Part shown: positions 1 to 11,279 of the stretch, piece after piece
How positions within the stretch are numbered: position 1 is the stretch's first letter
How the letters are laid out: each line of letters begins with the position of its first letter
Source of the DNA: Vitellaria paradoxa
Taxonomy: Eukaryota > Streptophyta > Magnoliopsida > Ericales > Sapotaceae
Direction of reading: 5' to 3'
DNA length: 64,000 nt
Assembly (NCBI GenBank): GCA_019916065.1
Contig: CM034233.1
Span: 49,567,509 to 49,631,508, forward strand
Translations under genes and position numbers: made by a program
Notes under the pieces: generated by a model
What the model was told of the DNA's origin: nothing
Databases searched by the model: none
The model's input: only the letters and a program-made list of their open reading frames with translations

Positions 1-22
1 TATTTATGCTTGAGTCATGTAA

Positions 23-586
23 CGGGCGGAGCCACGTTGGGGCAAGGGGGGCAAGTAACCCCCTCAATTTTTTAGATAAAATTACTAAAATGCCTTTCTT
101 ATTATTTTAATTTTATTTAAAAATTAAATTAATTAAAAATTAAGATATTTTGATTTTATTAAAAATTTAAAGTTAACTCAAATTTTTTTAACATATAAGA
201 AGTTTAAAAGAATCAAACTTGGTATTTTTTGTGAAATAAAGTATATCTTTTAATACATTATTACATATTTTTGTTTATACTATCAGTAAATTTAGCATAT
301 AACATAATAAATTCTATAGATAATAAAATTTAATAATAATTATCTTTTTTGTAGTAAGGGATATCTCTAATAAATTTCAGGTGCTTGAACCATTAACTGT
401 TAGAAATATATTCACTAGTTAATACTCAAGAATAATTTATTTTCTTTCTAAAAATAGCATCATTTTTCTCCTACTCTTACTTGAAAAATAAGTCGATTGT
501 TATTTTTTTGGGTGGTCGGTGCCCCCTTGGCGCCCGATGCCCCCTGGCGCCCGGTGCCCCTGACAAAAATTCTGGCTCCGCCCCTG
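23..586. mobile_element. hAT-like MITE in the copia leader
   Basis: The left end reads CGGGCGGAGCCA and the right end, reverse complemented, reads CAGGGGCGGAGCCA, so the termini are inverted repeats of the type common in plant hAT elements. The flanks GTCATGTAA (14-22) and GTCATGTTA (587-595) match at 8 of 9 bases and are read as the target duplication. The interior is AT-rich up to about 500. The last 80 bases hold GC-rich tandem units of the form GGTGCCCC and GGCGCCC, a subterminal repeat. No transposase is encoded, so it is non-autonomous. Confidence 0.7.
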
Positions 587-595
587 GTCATGTTA

Positions 596-1524
596 CACTG
601 ATTTGATTGCAATTTTTGCATTATTCTATTAGGTTCTTTGCTGCGCAAAATTTCTTTTTGAGATAGAACCTGTTTTGTCTTTTTAATCTATAATTTTTAC
701 TGAACAGTTTTTTACGCAAGTCTAGATTCTGTGTGTGTGTGTTTTTTTTTTTTTTTTGCTATTTCCCTGCGCACTAGTTACAATTGAAAAATTCCCGTTT
801 CTAGTCAGGTCGTAGTTTCTATGTCGGTTCAAAATTTTGGCGTTGAGTAAAGTCATTTTTTTTTAATAATTTCCTTATTTGGTTTTGATTTTGTTGCACC
901 GTGTGCATTGATTAACCAAGTGACCAATTTGGACTTTAATAATTGTGTGCTATTTGACTTTGTTTGGAATAAAAAAATTCTGACAAATAGTAAAAAAACG
1001 TTAAAAATTTTTTAAAAATTATTTACTTTTTATCTAAATACATGAATTATAAATTCACAACTTATCTTACTTTATCTCATTTTTTATCAATCCAAACGCA
1101 CCCATAAGTGAATCACAGAACTTGTATTTGTTATTTAATTATGCATTGATTACATTGTTTTGAAAAACTGCATGGAGGAGTTATATTTTATATATTAATT
1201 TTGTGCCCAGTTTAATTACTGTATTGCACAAATTTAAATGTGATTTTGTATTTTTATAAACTAATTTATGGGTAAAAGATTCTACTCTTGTTTTGTATAA
1301 TTTGGTTAAACTGTATTGTATTGTAATAATACAAAATTATTCCTGTACTATTAAGTTGTTAACTGTGTAAACTACTGCATTGCTTTTTACTACAACTAAA
1401 GAAAATTAAAATTCTGTATCATACATTAATTATTTGCTTTGAAATTGTTCAGTGTTTCTTAAAATACTGGACAATCATTTTCTTAATTTAATAATTTCTA
1501 ATTTAAATCATTACATTTTCATAG
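596..1524 (+). other. Non-coding leader of the copia element
   Basis: AT-rich stretch between the MITE and the gag start, with a (GT)n run followed by a T run near 730-758. No primer binding site or LTR end was recognised. The gag ATG is preceded by TTTTCATAG, which could be a splice acceptor, but that is only a possibility. Confidence 0.4.
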
Positions 1525-2394
1525 ATGGCACGTGAGACAAATAAAGCCACAAACTCTATAACTACTCCTGTAATTGCTCCTGATGTGCCTATTGGCCATG
1601 GAGAGAAACTAGAAAAATTCAATGGTGCTAATTTTAAAAGATGGCAATAAAAAATACTATTCTACCTTACCACCTTGAACTTGTTTAAGTTTCTCTATAA
1701 GAACGTGCCTATACTGATGGAAAATGAGACTGATAGGCGTATGGTGGCTGTAATGAAGGCATAAAAATATGCTGATTTCTTATGCCGTAACTACATCCTC
1801 AATGGATTAGACAATATGTTATACAATGTTTATTATTCAATTAAGACTTCTAAGGAATTATGGGAATCCTTAGACAAAAAGTACAAAATAGAAGATGTCG
1901 GTTCAAAGGAATTTGTCGTCAATAAATTTTTTGTGTACAACAAGATGGTTGATTCTAAGATTGTAATCAATCAAGTGCAAGATCTTCAAGTTATCATTCA
2001 TGAGATTTATGATGAAGGAATGACATTGTGAGAATCATTCCAAGTTGCCATAATAATTGAAAAACTGCCCCTAACTTGGAAAGATTTCAAGAATCACCTA
2101 AAGCACAAGTGTAAAGAAATGAAAATTGAAGATCAAATTGTGAGATCGAGGATAGAAGAGGACAATTGTAGTTTCGAAAGGAAGAATGGTAATCATTACA
2201 TGTCTAAAGCAATTGTGGTGGAGCAAGTACACACTCCAACAATAAGAAAAGGAAGTAGGCTAGTGAAAGCTCTAAAGGTGGTGACTCCAAAAGATTCAAA
2301 AGGAAGTGCTATATGTGTGAGAAAATAGGGCATCGTGCGAAAGATTATTGCATGCACAAGAGTCAAGATTCTAAGAAAAATAGGCCTTCTTAAG
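1525..2394 (+). pseudogene. copia gag (broken)
   Basis: Nucleocapsid-like Gag, which would package the element RNA in cytoplasmic particles. Reading from the ATG at 1525 gives a start MARETNK, then a typical copia Gag N-terminus with the F-N-G-x-N-F-K-R-W motif, then the region with K-E-L-W-E-S-L conserved in UBN2-type plant Gag. In-frame stops occur at 1648-1650 (where Q is usual), near 1762 and near 2029. The zinc knuckle C-Y-M-C...H...C lies around 2310-2350 in a shifted frame, so a frame change precedes it. The H to last C spacing is five residues rather than the usual four. Another stop follows at about 2392. The gene cannot give a full Gag. Confidence 0.8.
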
Positions 2395-3280
2395 CAAATA
2401 TAACCAAAGTGGAGAATCTATGTGCTTATATTGATAATATGCATATTTCAACAGTTATCTCTTAGGTCAGCCTAGTTGGCAACTCCAAAGAATGGTGGGT
2501 AAACATTAGTGCTACTCACTACCTTTGTGCCAATAGGTGGATGTTTTCATCATATCAAGCTGTGGATGGAGAATAGCCTAACATAGGAAACTCAGCAACT
2601 TCTAAAGTTGAAGGACAAGAAAAGGTTGTGCTGAAAATGGTTTCGGGTAAAGAACTTACTCTCAATGATGTGCTGTATGTGCCTAACATTTGCAAGAATC
2701 TAGCTTCAGGATTATTGTGAGTAAAAAGAGGTTTAGGTTTGTGTTTGAGTCTGACAAATTGGTACTCATTAAAAGTGGGATGTATGTAGGAAAGAGGTAT
2801 ATGACTGAAAGCCTCTTTAAGTTAAATGTAATGACGTTGGTTTCTAATCGTAATAAGAATATTTCTTCTACTTACTTGTTTGAGTTATTTGATATTTGAC
2901 ATGGTAGATTAGGACATGTTAATTTTGGTACTTTGCGTAAATTAGTTAATTTAAATATTTTACCCAAATTTAACATTGATATGGAACATAAGCACAAGAC
3001 GTGTGTTGAAGCCAAATTGGCTAAGGCTTCTTTTCATTCTATTGAAAAAATTACTGAACCTCTGCAATTAATTTACACAGATGTTTGTGATTTAAAGTAT
3101 GTTCAAACTAGAGGTGGTAAAAAATATTTTATTATTTTTATCGAAGATAGTACAAGATACTATTATGTATATTTGGTAAGAAGAAAAGATAAAGTATTAG
3201 AAATGTTTATACAATATAAGAATGAAATTGAGAACTAACTTAGCAAAAAGATAAAAATGCTAAGAGATGATAGATGTAGT
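2395..3280 (+). pseudogene. copia protease and integrase N-terminal half (broken)
   Basis: This continues the polyprotein. Protease remnants lie about 2480-2700, followed by the GAG-pre-integrase motif H-G-R-L-G-H at about 2900-2917, directly after a TGA (2897-2899) that sits where tryptophan is usual. The start of the integrase catalytic core follows, with Y-T-D-V-C-D around 3075-3090 carrying the first catalytic aspartate. Reading ends at R-D-D-R-C-S and a stop created inside the target duplication of the inserted solo LTR. The remainder of integrase resumes at 7767. Several stops and frame changes make it non-functional. Confidence 0.8.
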
Positions 3281-3285
3281 TAATA
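3281..3285. repeat. Left 5-bp target duplication of solo LTR (TAATA)
   Basis: TAATA precedes the TGTCACG terminus and matches GAATA at 7767-7771 except for one G to T change. That change turns the integrase glutamate codon GAA into the stop TAA. Joining the two sides restores the integrase context C-S-E-Y-D-S-P, which supports the boundary. Confidence 0.85.
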
Positions 3286-4963
3286 TGTCACGCCCCGGAT
3301 CTCGTGACCAGAGGGGTGAGTGATAAACATGCATAACATGCACTAATATAACCATCCCATGATCAGAACAATACAAAAACCTCTAGGTGAGCCCAAAACA
3401 TATGATGAGATAACATAAATTTAACATTGGCTATAGTCAAGTCACAAACTTCCAACATTCCTCTCATTAATACAAAACTTAGGCCTTAGGGCCCTTACAA
3501 CCAAATCGAATAAATCCTCAATGTACAATAGTACAATTTCAAATAAAACAAAACTAAGTAACCAAAAGTTTTGCTAGGTTTAGAAGGGCTCATGCACACA
3601 CTTTCAGTCCAACCCCATTAGCCCACCTGATTGTTATGGCCTATTCCTACATCAAAATCTGTAGGGACGTGAGCACGGATCCACTTGTGCCCACGTTACC
3701 TCAAACAAACATATATGGTATGTAATCAATACATGCATGCCAATGTACATATATGAATAGATACACCAACATCTTTCTATATGCCGTAACAATTCATTAT
3801 GATCAATTAAATTCCAATTTAGTAAGTATTTATCATTATTTAACATCATCAAGGTATTGAATTCAATTCCAATTATTCTTCATTATTAAATTTCCTAACT
3901 TTATATCCAATCATATTCCATATCACATTATTACATATTCAACATATATCACATTATCACATATTCCACATTCAATCACACAACCATATCCACATTAGCA
4001 CTTAATCATCATTCAATCATATCTCCATGCCCATACTTTCACTTATTCATCGTTCAGTCACATTGCACAACCATAACCACACAAGTCATAGGGGGTTGGG
4101 TGCATATACATTATCGTCTTTTATGAGCCAATACCCAACGGAAACGATAAATAGACGTTGTCATTTAGGATCGCCGTCCAAGGCCATGAGAAGCTAAAAC
4201 ACACACAATGTGTGAGCTACTAACCCAGTGGCATTGACACCAAACCCTGTGCAAGTTCTAGGTCTTTCAACCCGAGGGTAATCTCACGACCCTTCCTATT
4301 TTCGCACCCCACCACGGCCTTCGGCACACAACCAATCATTCATCACATTCAATATTCTTTAATCACAATTCACATTCATCACCATAAACTTTCCGACACA
4401 CATAACCATATTCCATTTCATCATGGAGCACAACTAATTTCATCTCTTCATTTCATTTAACCTAAGCCTTATTTAATTTCCATCACTCATTAACAAAAGA
4501 ATACATTTCAATTTCCTTCAATCATATGTTTACTTTTCAGTTCATCCCAAGATTCATCACATATCAACACATTGATCAAACCTTATTAAACATTCAACAT
4601 TTATCATCATTATGAATTTGAGTCTCTTTATCAATTCACATTTTACTTAATCAATCACATGTTCATATACCTCAACATTTAGTTTACATCAAGTCATATT
4701 CACAATTCTACTTGATTAAGACTCTTATCTTAAAGCAACCTTCCAATTCATTTTATTCAAGGTAACATTCATTCACCCTTATAAGTTAAATCTCATAGGT
4801 TTAAGATAATTAACCCTTAATCACTTTTTAAAGATCATTTCCCTTTTTATATCAATGTAATTAATCAAGTAAAAGTTTCATGTAAAAAACATGTTACCAA
4901 CTCTTTCATATGCCCAAAGTAGGAGACCAAACTAAACAAAGTCAAAAAAATGACATAGGCTCA

Positions 4964-5065
4964 GTGGGCGCCCAAGCTGACACTCAACCGTGAGCCCAAG
5001 GGGCTTGGGCGCCCACACCTTGTGCGCCCAAGGGCTAGGTGCCCATGTCTTGGGCGCCCAACTGT
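4964..5065. repeat. Cluster of GGGCGCCC palindromes in the solo LTR
   Basis: At least three GGGCGCCC palindromes, mostly within TGGGCGCCCA, and further GCGCCCAAG-type derivatives lie within about 100 bases; another is at about 5889. This GC-rich island stands out in AT-rich surroundings. Its role is unknown. Confidence 0.6.
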
Positions 5066-5921
5066 GTCTCCCTCGTGTGCCCACAGCTTAGTCCAAGTTA
5101 CGGGTTCCATACCCTGTTTTCTAGTTACATGGTTTTTCACCCTTAGGACCTCAAATTGACCAAGTTAAAGTAAAATACCTAAAGTTTCATGTTCATAACA
5201 TCTCCACAAGTTTTATAAGCATTAAAGGAAACAAACCATTTGAGTTTTCATTGACTATGGCCCAAGTTATGGATCAAACATCCTTATCTCTCTCTCTACC
5301 TATACATGTGTATATAACCCTCATTTTCTTCCATAAATGCAAACAAATCTTGCAATGGTTACCCAAATATTATTCTAGATCTTGTTACACATCATATATG
5401 TAAGAATGAGCATAAAATCCCTACCTTAAGTTGAACAAAGATGAAGAACAAGAGAAGGGTTCTTCCCGATTTCAAGCTCCCAACTTTGATTGGTTTGATC
5501 TCTTCACCCTTTCATCCAAACAACAAACAAATCACATAGGTAGGTTCCTTGAGTGCTTAATTACATATTTACAAAATTAATTAGATTTTAATCAAGGCTA
5601 AAAAGACTTACCATTCAACCATCACTTGGTGCCCTTTCTTTCTTCTTCCTTCTTTTTCTCCCGGGTTCCTCTCTTTCCAAACAACATTTCTCTCTCTCTC
5701 TCTCTCTTACATCATCTCACCCACATATATATCTAATCAATATTTTAAACCCCTCAATAGTGAAATCCAGACCCTTTCATCACCCCTAGCTAGATATAGG
5801 TTCATAGGGGAGAGGGGTCGGCTGAAAAATGCAGAGAGACTCACATCCGTCAATTCCACTGTACCTTGGCCGCCCATGCTTTCTCAGGTGGGCGCCCAAG
5901 ATGCCTTTTCTCCTGCACTTG

Positions 5922-5929
5922 GCTATAAG
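5922..5929. repeat. Left 8-bp target duplication GCTATAAG
   Basis: Identical to GCTATAAG at 7612-7619 on the other side of the MITE; 8 bp is the hAT hallmark. Confidence 0.92.
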
Positions 5930-7611
5930 TAGGGGTGGCAAAATTGACCCAAACCCATCAACCCACCCAATTAAACCCATAATAAATGGGTTTGGGTCCT
6001 ATTATTTTACTAATTGGGTTGTAATTGGGTAACTTACAAAATACCCATTTATAAACGGGTGCAATTGGATTGTGAAACGGGACCCGTTAAAACACCCATT
6101 TAAGTTAAAAAAACTAGTTTAACCCCTCTCTCTTTTTACACTTTTATCTCTCTCTCTAGCAATATCTACAATAAATATATAATATATACATTACATATAT
6201 ACGATATGTGTATATATATATTTAGCGTATACAATAAATGTATAATATATACATTATATATAATTTACTTCTTCTTCTATTCTCCGTTCCTAATCTCTTC
6301 CATACTCAATACAAATAACACGTGTGCGCACGCACGCATATATACACACAGGCGCCCACACAAGCATACACGCCTACACACACATGCGTGCACATGCGCA
6401 TAAACATGCGCGCACGCCTACACACGTGCGCGCACGCACACATACACGCATACACGTCTGCACACGCACACCTACACATGCGCGCATGCGCGCACACACG
6501 CATACATGCCTACACACATGCGCGCACAGACATGCATACATGCGCGCACGCACACACACACACATACATGCCTACAGACGCATGCGCGCGCACAGACATG
6601 CATACATGCGCGCACGCACACACACACACATACATTCCTACAGACGCGCGCGCGCGCACAGACACGCATACACACGTGCACGCGCATAGACACGCATACA
6701 TGCCTACACACACGCGCGCACGCACACACACATGTGTGCGTGCGCACATACACGCATACACGCCTACATGCGTGTGCGCACGCGTACACACGCATACATG
6801 CTTACACACGCGTGCGCGCGCGCACATACATGCGTACACGCCTACATATGCGCACGCGTGGGGGCACACAAGCACACGCACGCGTGCACATGCACACACA
6901 CGTATACATGCCTACAGACGCGCGCGTGCGCACAAACACGCATACATGCCTACAGATGCGCGTGTGCGCACATGCATACATGCCTATACACACGTGCACA
7001 CGCACACACACACGTGTGCTCGCGCATATACACGCATACACGCCTACACCCGTGCGTGCACGCACACACACGCATACATGGCTACACATGCGCGTGCGTG
7101 CGCACATATATGCATACACGCCTACATACGCGCGCGCGTGGGGGCACACAAGCACGCGCGCGCGCGCACACGCACACACACGCACACATGCACACGCGCA
7201 CGCGCACGTTCACGCACACACACCCCCGCACACATACGTGCGCGTGCGCGCGCGTAGAGAGAGAGAGTTGTTGATTTAAAATTGAATAAAAAATAAATTG
7301 GTTCGTACAAATTCGAAATTAACTGAAAAATGTAAATATAATATATAATATTATATTAATTAAAATAAATATTGATGTATTTATATATATATACACATTA
7401 ATTGGAATAAATTTTTAATTTTTTTTAAAAAGTAAGTTGGGTCATAAGTAAATGGGTTGGATATGGGTTAATGGGTTTGATCTAACCCGTATTCAACCCA
7501 CCCATATCTAACCCGCCTTTTAAATGGGTGGATTTGGGTTGCACCCATTTAACCTCCAACCCTTTTAAACCCATCACTAACCCACCCAACCCGCCCATTT
7601 TGCTACCCCTA
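5930..7611. mobile_element. hAT MITE carrying a purine-pyrimidine minisatellite
   Basis: The left terminus TAGGGGTGGCAAAAT and the right terminus TTTTGCTACCCCTA are inverted copies, flanked by the perfect 8-bp duplication GCTATAAG. Subterminal regions on both sides are rich in AAACCCA/TGGGTT units, again inverted relative to each other (5940-6090 and 7435-7600). The core holds a long CA/CG tract. No transposase is present. Removing it rejoins the LTR sequence CTTGGCTATAAGGCC. Confidence 0.93.
6318..7258. repeat. About 940 bp of alternating purine-pyrimidine minisatellite
   Basis: The tract is built almost only of CA, CG and TA steps, with recurring blocks like GCATACATGCCTACA separated by (CG)n and (CA)n, roughly every 60-70 bases in the first half and less regularly later. 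It has nearly strict purine-pyrimidine alternation, the sequence class that forms left-handed Z-DNA. Because the dinucleotides almost never make TAA, TAG or TGA, long reading frames (up to 311 codons) are open on both strands in several frames. These overlapping frames encode only His/Thr/Ala/Arg or Cys/Val repeats and are not judged to be genes. Confidence 0.95.
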
Positions 7612-7766
7612 GCTATAAGGCCACCTTTGATGGCCTAACCCATCTCTTTCAAATTTCTCAACTCTAAAGCATCATTAATGATCAATTCTACTAAATTAAC
7701 ATAATATCCCTTCCAAAATATACCAAAACCATAAGTTTAAGTTAATACAAAGTCTGGGGTATTACA

Positions 7767-9955
7767 GAATATGACTCACCATTTGCATAGATTTCTGTTG
7801 AACATGATATTATTCATTAAACAATTGCACCTTACACACCTTAGCAAAATGGAATTGCTAAGCATAATAATAAAATTTTGCAAGAGATGATGAATGCTAT
7901 GTTAATAAGTTTTTGTGCACCTCATAATTTGTGAGGGGAAAGCTTTTCTTTTTGCAAATTATTTTCTTAACAACATACCTTATAAAAAATTGGACAAAAC
8001 TCTTTATGAATTATGAAAAGGTTGAGAACCTACCTATAAATACTTTAGAGTGTGGAGGTATCTAGCCAAGGTTGCAATTTCAACTTCTAAAAGAACTAAA
8101 ACTATTGAATTTATATTCATTGGATATGCTCGTAACAGTAGTGTGTATCAATTTCTTATACATAAGTCTGATAATTCTGAGGTACATAAGAATATCATTA
8201 TTGAGTCTAAGAATGCATAATTCCTTGAGAATATTTTTTCTTGTAAACCTATACGATAGTTAAGTTCACCCAAAAGAACTTATGAAAGTGTAGCTAGAAA
8301 TGAACAAGATGAAGGTTCTTTCAAAAAAAAGATATGAAGATGAACCTAGATGAAGTAAAAAGGTAAGGACTAGTAAATCCTTTGGTTCTAATTTTCTAAC
8401 ATGTTTGTTAAAAAAAGAACCTCAGAGTTTCAAAGAAGCAATGTCTACTCCTGAAACATCTTTATAGAAAGAAACCATTGACAATGAAATTGAATCCATC
8501 ATTAATAAATACATTAGAGAATTAGTGGATCTTCCACCACGGAATAAACTTTTAGGTTATGAATAAATCTTTAAGCGAAAGATGAAAGCTGATGGATCCA
8601 TTGATAAATACAAGGCAAGACTTATAGTCAAAGGTTATAAACAAAAAAAAAGAGCAGATTTTTTTGATACATACTCACCTGTTACAAGAATAGCATCGAT
8701 TTGTATGTTAATTGCTTTCACAACACTGTATAACTTTGAAATACATGAAATAGATGTAAAGACAACATTCGTGAATGCGAAATTGAATGAAGAAATGTAT
8801 ATGGAACAACTTAAAGGGTTTGTGATTCTAGGCTAAGAATATAATATATGCAAACTTGTTAAGTCTCTTTATGGACATAAACAAGCACCTAAATAATCGC
8901 ACGTGAAATTTGACAATGTTATGATGTCAAATGATTTTCACATTAATGGATGTGACAAATATGTTTATGTAAAGACCATTTCAAATGGATAATCATTGTA
9001 TGTCTCTATGTGAATGATATGATTATCATAGGTAGCAATAATGATATCACTAAAGCTACTAAGAAAATATTGGCTAGTAAGTTCGACGTGAAAGACTTAG
9101 GTGTTGTAGATATTATACTTGGTGTTAAAATCACCAAAACATCTGATGAATATGTTTTATCTCAATCACATAATATTAAGTAGATACTTGATAAATTTAT
9201 TAGAGATGATAGAAATATTGAGCAAACACCTATTAATATGAGTTTTCATCTCACCAAGAATATTAGAAATTGCATATCTGAGTTGGAATATTTTTAGATA
9301 ATAGGCAGTTTAATATGTCTCATGAATTGTATTCGTCTGGATATTGCTTACTCAGTTTGTAAATTGAGTAGATATGCCAGTAATCCAAGGGTACACCACT
9401 GGAAGGCAATAGTTAGAGTACTTAGATATCTAAGAGATATTTCTAACTATAGGTTGCAATATGCAAGATATCCAGCTCTACTAGAAGGATACAGTGATGC
9501 TAACTAGATTTTTGATAGTAGAGACACCAAGTCCACAAGTAGATTTTTTTTACACTTAAGGGTGTAGCTATTTCATGGAAATCTTATAAACAAATGTGTA
9601 TAGCCAGATCTACTATGGAATCTGAGTTCATAGCATTAGATAAAGCTAGAGAAGAAGCTGAATGACTTCGTAATTTTTTAGAAGATATTCCTATGTGGCT
9701 AAAACCTGTGTCTGCTATTTTCATATATTGTGCTAACTAATCAGCAATAGGAAAAGCACAGAATAATGTGTATGATGGTAAGTCAGGACATATATGTTGT
9801 AGACATAATATAGTAAGACAGTTGATCTCTAATAGAATAATATCCATTGATTATGTAAGACCAAAGGACGATATTACTGATCCTTTAACCAAAGGCTTAA
9901 CTAGAAATCAAGTGTATAATTCATCGAGGGAAATAGGCTTAAAGCCTATAAATTG
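7767..9955 (+). pseudogene. copia integrase C-half, reverse transcriptase and RNase H (broken)
   Basis: Integrase resumes with E-Y-D-S-P-F-A; the third catalytic acidic motif follows as P-Y-T-P-stop-Q-N-G, with TAG (7842-7844) in place of a glutamine codon. Reverse transcriptase is recognisable from 8582: K-A-R-L-I-V-K-G-Y, Y-S-P-V-T-R, then H-E-I-D-V-K-T-T-F. The catalytic Y-x-D-D box at 9007-9018 reads Y-V-N-D, so a catalytic aspartate is lost. RNase H follows (T-M-E-S-E-F-I-A-L near 9610-9640) and the C-terminus D-P-L-T-K-G-L-T near 9877-9903. Numerous stops, many at W or Q positions, confirm that it is dead. Confidence 0.88.
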
Positions 9956-10526
9956 AGAATCACCATAATGCCAACCCAACCTAGCTAACTAGAGATCCTA
10001 AGATCTAGGTTCAAAGGGAGAACCGAATTGTGGGGGCGCTCATTGAGATCACTAAGGAATTAATTCCTCTACCCTTTTTTTATGATGAAACAAAATAGTA
10101 ATGACCTAAGCCATGTGTTAGGATAAGCTTTGCTTTTAATGATCCTTATATGTTAGAAGTCTAAGTAGAGTATGACATGATACTCTTAATAATAGATCAC
10201 CTATATTGAGTGTGAAGGGGCCACTTCTATAAAAATGGATAAGGCTACATTCTCTAGAGTACTCAAAGAATTTACCAGCCATGTCTAAGGCCAAAACAAA
10301 TAGAATAAAAAAAACCAAACTTTGTTGGAGAGGAATTGTGTGAATATTACTGTATTGGTTTATGCAAAAACTAAACAGTTTAAGATATCAAGTTCATTGG
10401 TTAGCGAATAAACCCCGATAATATATTACTAGAAAGGTTCAAAGCCAAAAGCTACCTATCCTAATGCGGTAACTTTCTATTGTACTCTATATTGAGTCTG
10501 CATTTGCATTTCAGCCATTTCAATTA
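9956..10526 (+). other. copia 3' untranslated spacer
   Basis: Lies between the last polyprotein stop and the polypurine tract. No reading frame of note. Confidence 0.5.
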
Positions 10527-10535
10527 TGTGGGGGG
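10527..10535 (+). promoter_or_regulatory. Polypurine tract of the copia element
   Basis: A run of six G (10530-10535), within TGTGGGGGG, directly abuts the TGTTGG start of the 3' LTR and is the expected plus-strand priming site. Confidence 0.75.
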
Positions 10536-11279
10536 TGTTGGAATTCATGATTTTAACCATGATTTTGCAAACTTTAAGCCAATAGTTATGTGGAGTCCAC
10601 ATGCTATTAAATTTGGATAAAAGGTGAAATTGATAATTTTTCATGTAGATTTTATAGTCCTGTATTCAGTTGTTTAAAACCATGAATAGATTAAATGAAA
10701 ATTAGCTTCAAAGTAAGGACCTTAGCAATATAGAATTTAGGTTTGTCTCACATTGAAAATCTACCAAAAATTCCATAGATTTATATATGCCAAGGTTGGA
10801 GGAAGGGGAGAGACCCAAGGGGCACCCATGTATGGTAAAGGGGAAGACTTAGATCAGTCAGCCTGCATCCTTCATGCGAGCAGCCTGGCATAAATCAGGC
10901 TTGGATTTAGGTAGGGTCAAATCAAGATTTGTGGGTGACCCATTTATTAATTTTTTTAATTATCAGAATATTAAATTCAAATTTTGTTACAACTTTCCTT
11001 TAATAGACACACCTCCTCCAACCCTCCAAATAGACATGGCCGTTGGAACAGACATGTCTAGTGACCAATGGCTGTTCACATCTTCTGATAAGGCACTTCC
11101 TGTGCCTATTTAAACCTTTATCTTGCATGAAAAATCATCAAATTTTTGCATAAAAAATATTACATACATACAAGAGTACAAACATTGTTTGGTTCGCTAG
11201 AATACATAAATTGCAGTTTCTTTTTGTGCGTGTGTGTGATCATTCTATCCTCGGAAACTAATACCTATTAAAACCAACA
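10536..11279 (+). repeat. 3' LTR of the left copia element
   Basis: Begins TGTTGGAATTC and ends AAAACCAACA, so the ends carry the inverted hexamer TGTTGG/CCAACA. It lies immediately after the polypurine tract. A TATTTAAACC sequence near 11107 could be the TATA box of U3, with the segment after it as R-U5. The partner 5' LTR is not in the window, so age cannot be estimated. Confidence 0.8.

Larger units (their letters stand above)
3286..7766 (-). mobile_element. Solo LTR (Ty3/gypsy-type termini) in copia integrase
   Basis: Read on the minus strand the element starts TGTAATACCCCAGAC and ends CCGGGGCGTGACA, with 5-bp target duplications. Without the nested hAT MITE it is about 2.8 kb. It has no gag, pol, primer site or polypurine tract, so it is read as one LTR left by recombination between two LTRs. 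Similar termini (TGTAATGACC...GGCGTGACA) occur in the solo LTR at 46263-48281. Such TGTAA...GTGACA ends are known from plant chromovirus (Tekay/Del-like) LTRs; that lineage is an inference. A non-autonomous element of another kind is the alternative. Confidence 0.75.
1..11279 (+). mobile_element. Degenerate Ty1/copia retrotransposon, 5' LTR outside window
   Basis: Order is leader, gag, protease, integrase, reverse transcriptase, RNase H, polypurine tract, 3' LTR, the Ty1/copia order. No LTR or tRNA-Met primer site is visible before the gag start, so the 5' LTR should lie left of base 1. The coding part has many in-frame stops and some frame changes, so the element is dead. Three later insertions lie in it: the MITE at 23-586, the solo LTR at 3286-7766 and, inside that, the MITE at 5930-7611. 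The lineage within copia is not assigned. It is the oldest-looking retroelement of the window. Confidence 0.85.

Noticed and set aside
460..648. 62-codon minus-strand frame across the end of the first MITE
   Set aside because: Spans a transposon boundary, has no recognisable domain and low-complexity composition.
3652..3852. 66-codon minus-strand frame in the solo LTR
   Set aside because: Short, no domain, and inside an LTR.
6322..7279. Several overlapping long reading frames of 100-311 codons on both strands
   Set aside because: They are a by-product of a stop-poor CA/CG repeat; encoded peptides are simple His/Thr/Ala/Arg or Cys/Val repeats with no domain, and mutually overlapping frames on both strands cannot all be genes.
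10874..11113. 79-codon frame in the left copia 3' LTR
   Set aside because: Lies inside a non-coding LTR and has no known domain.
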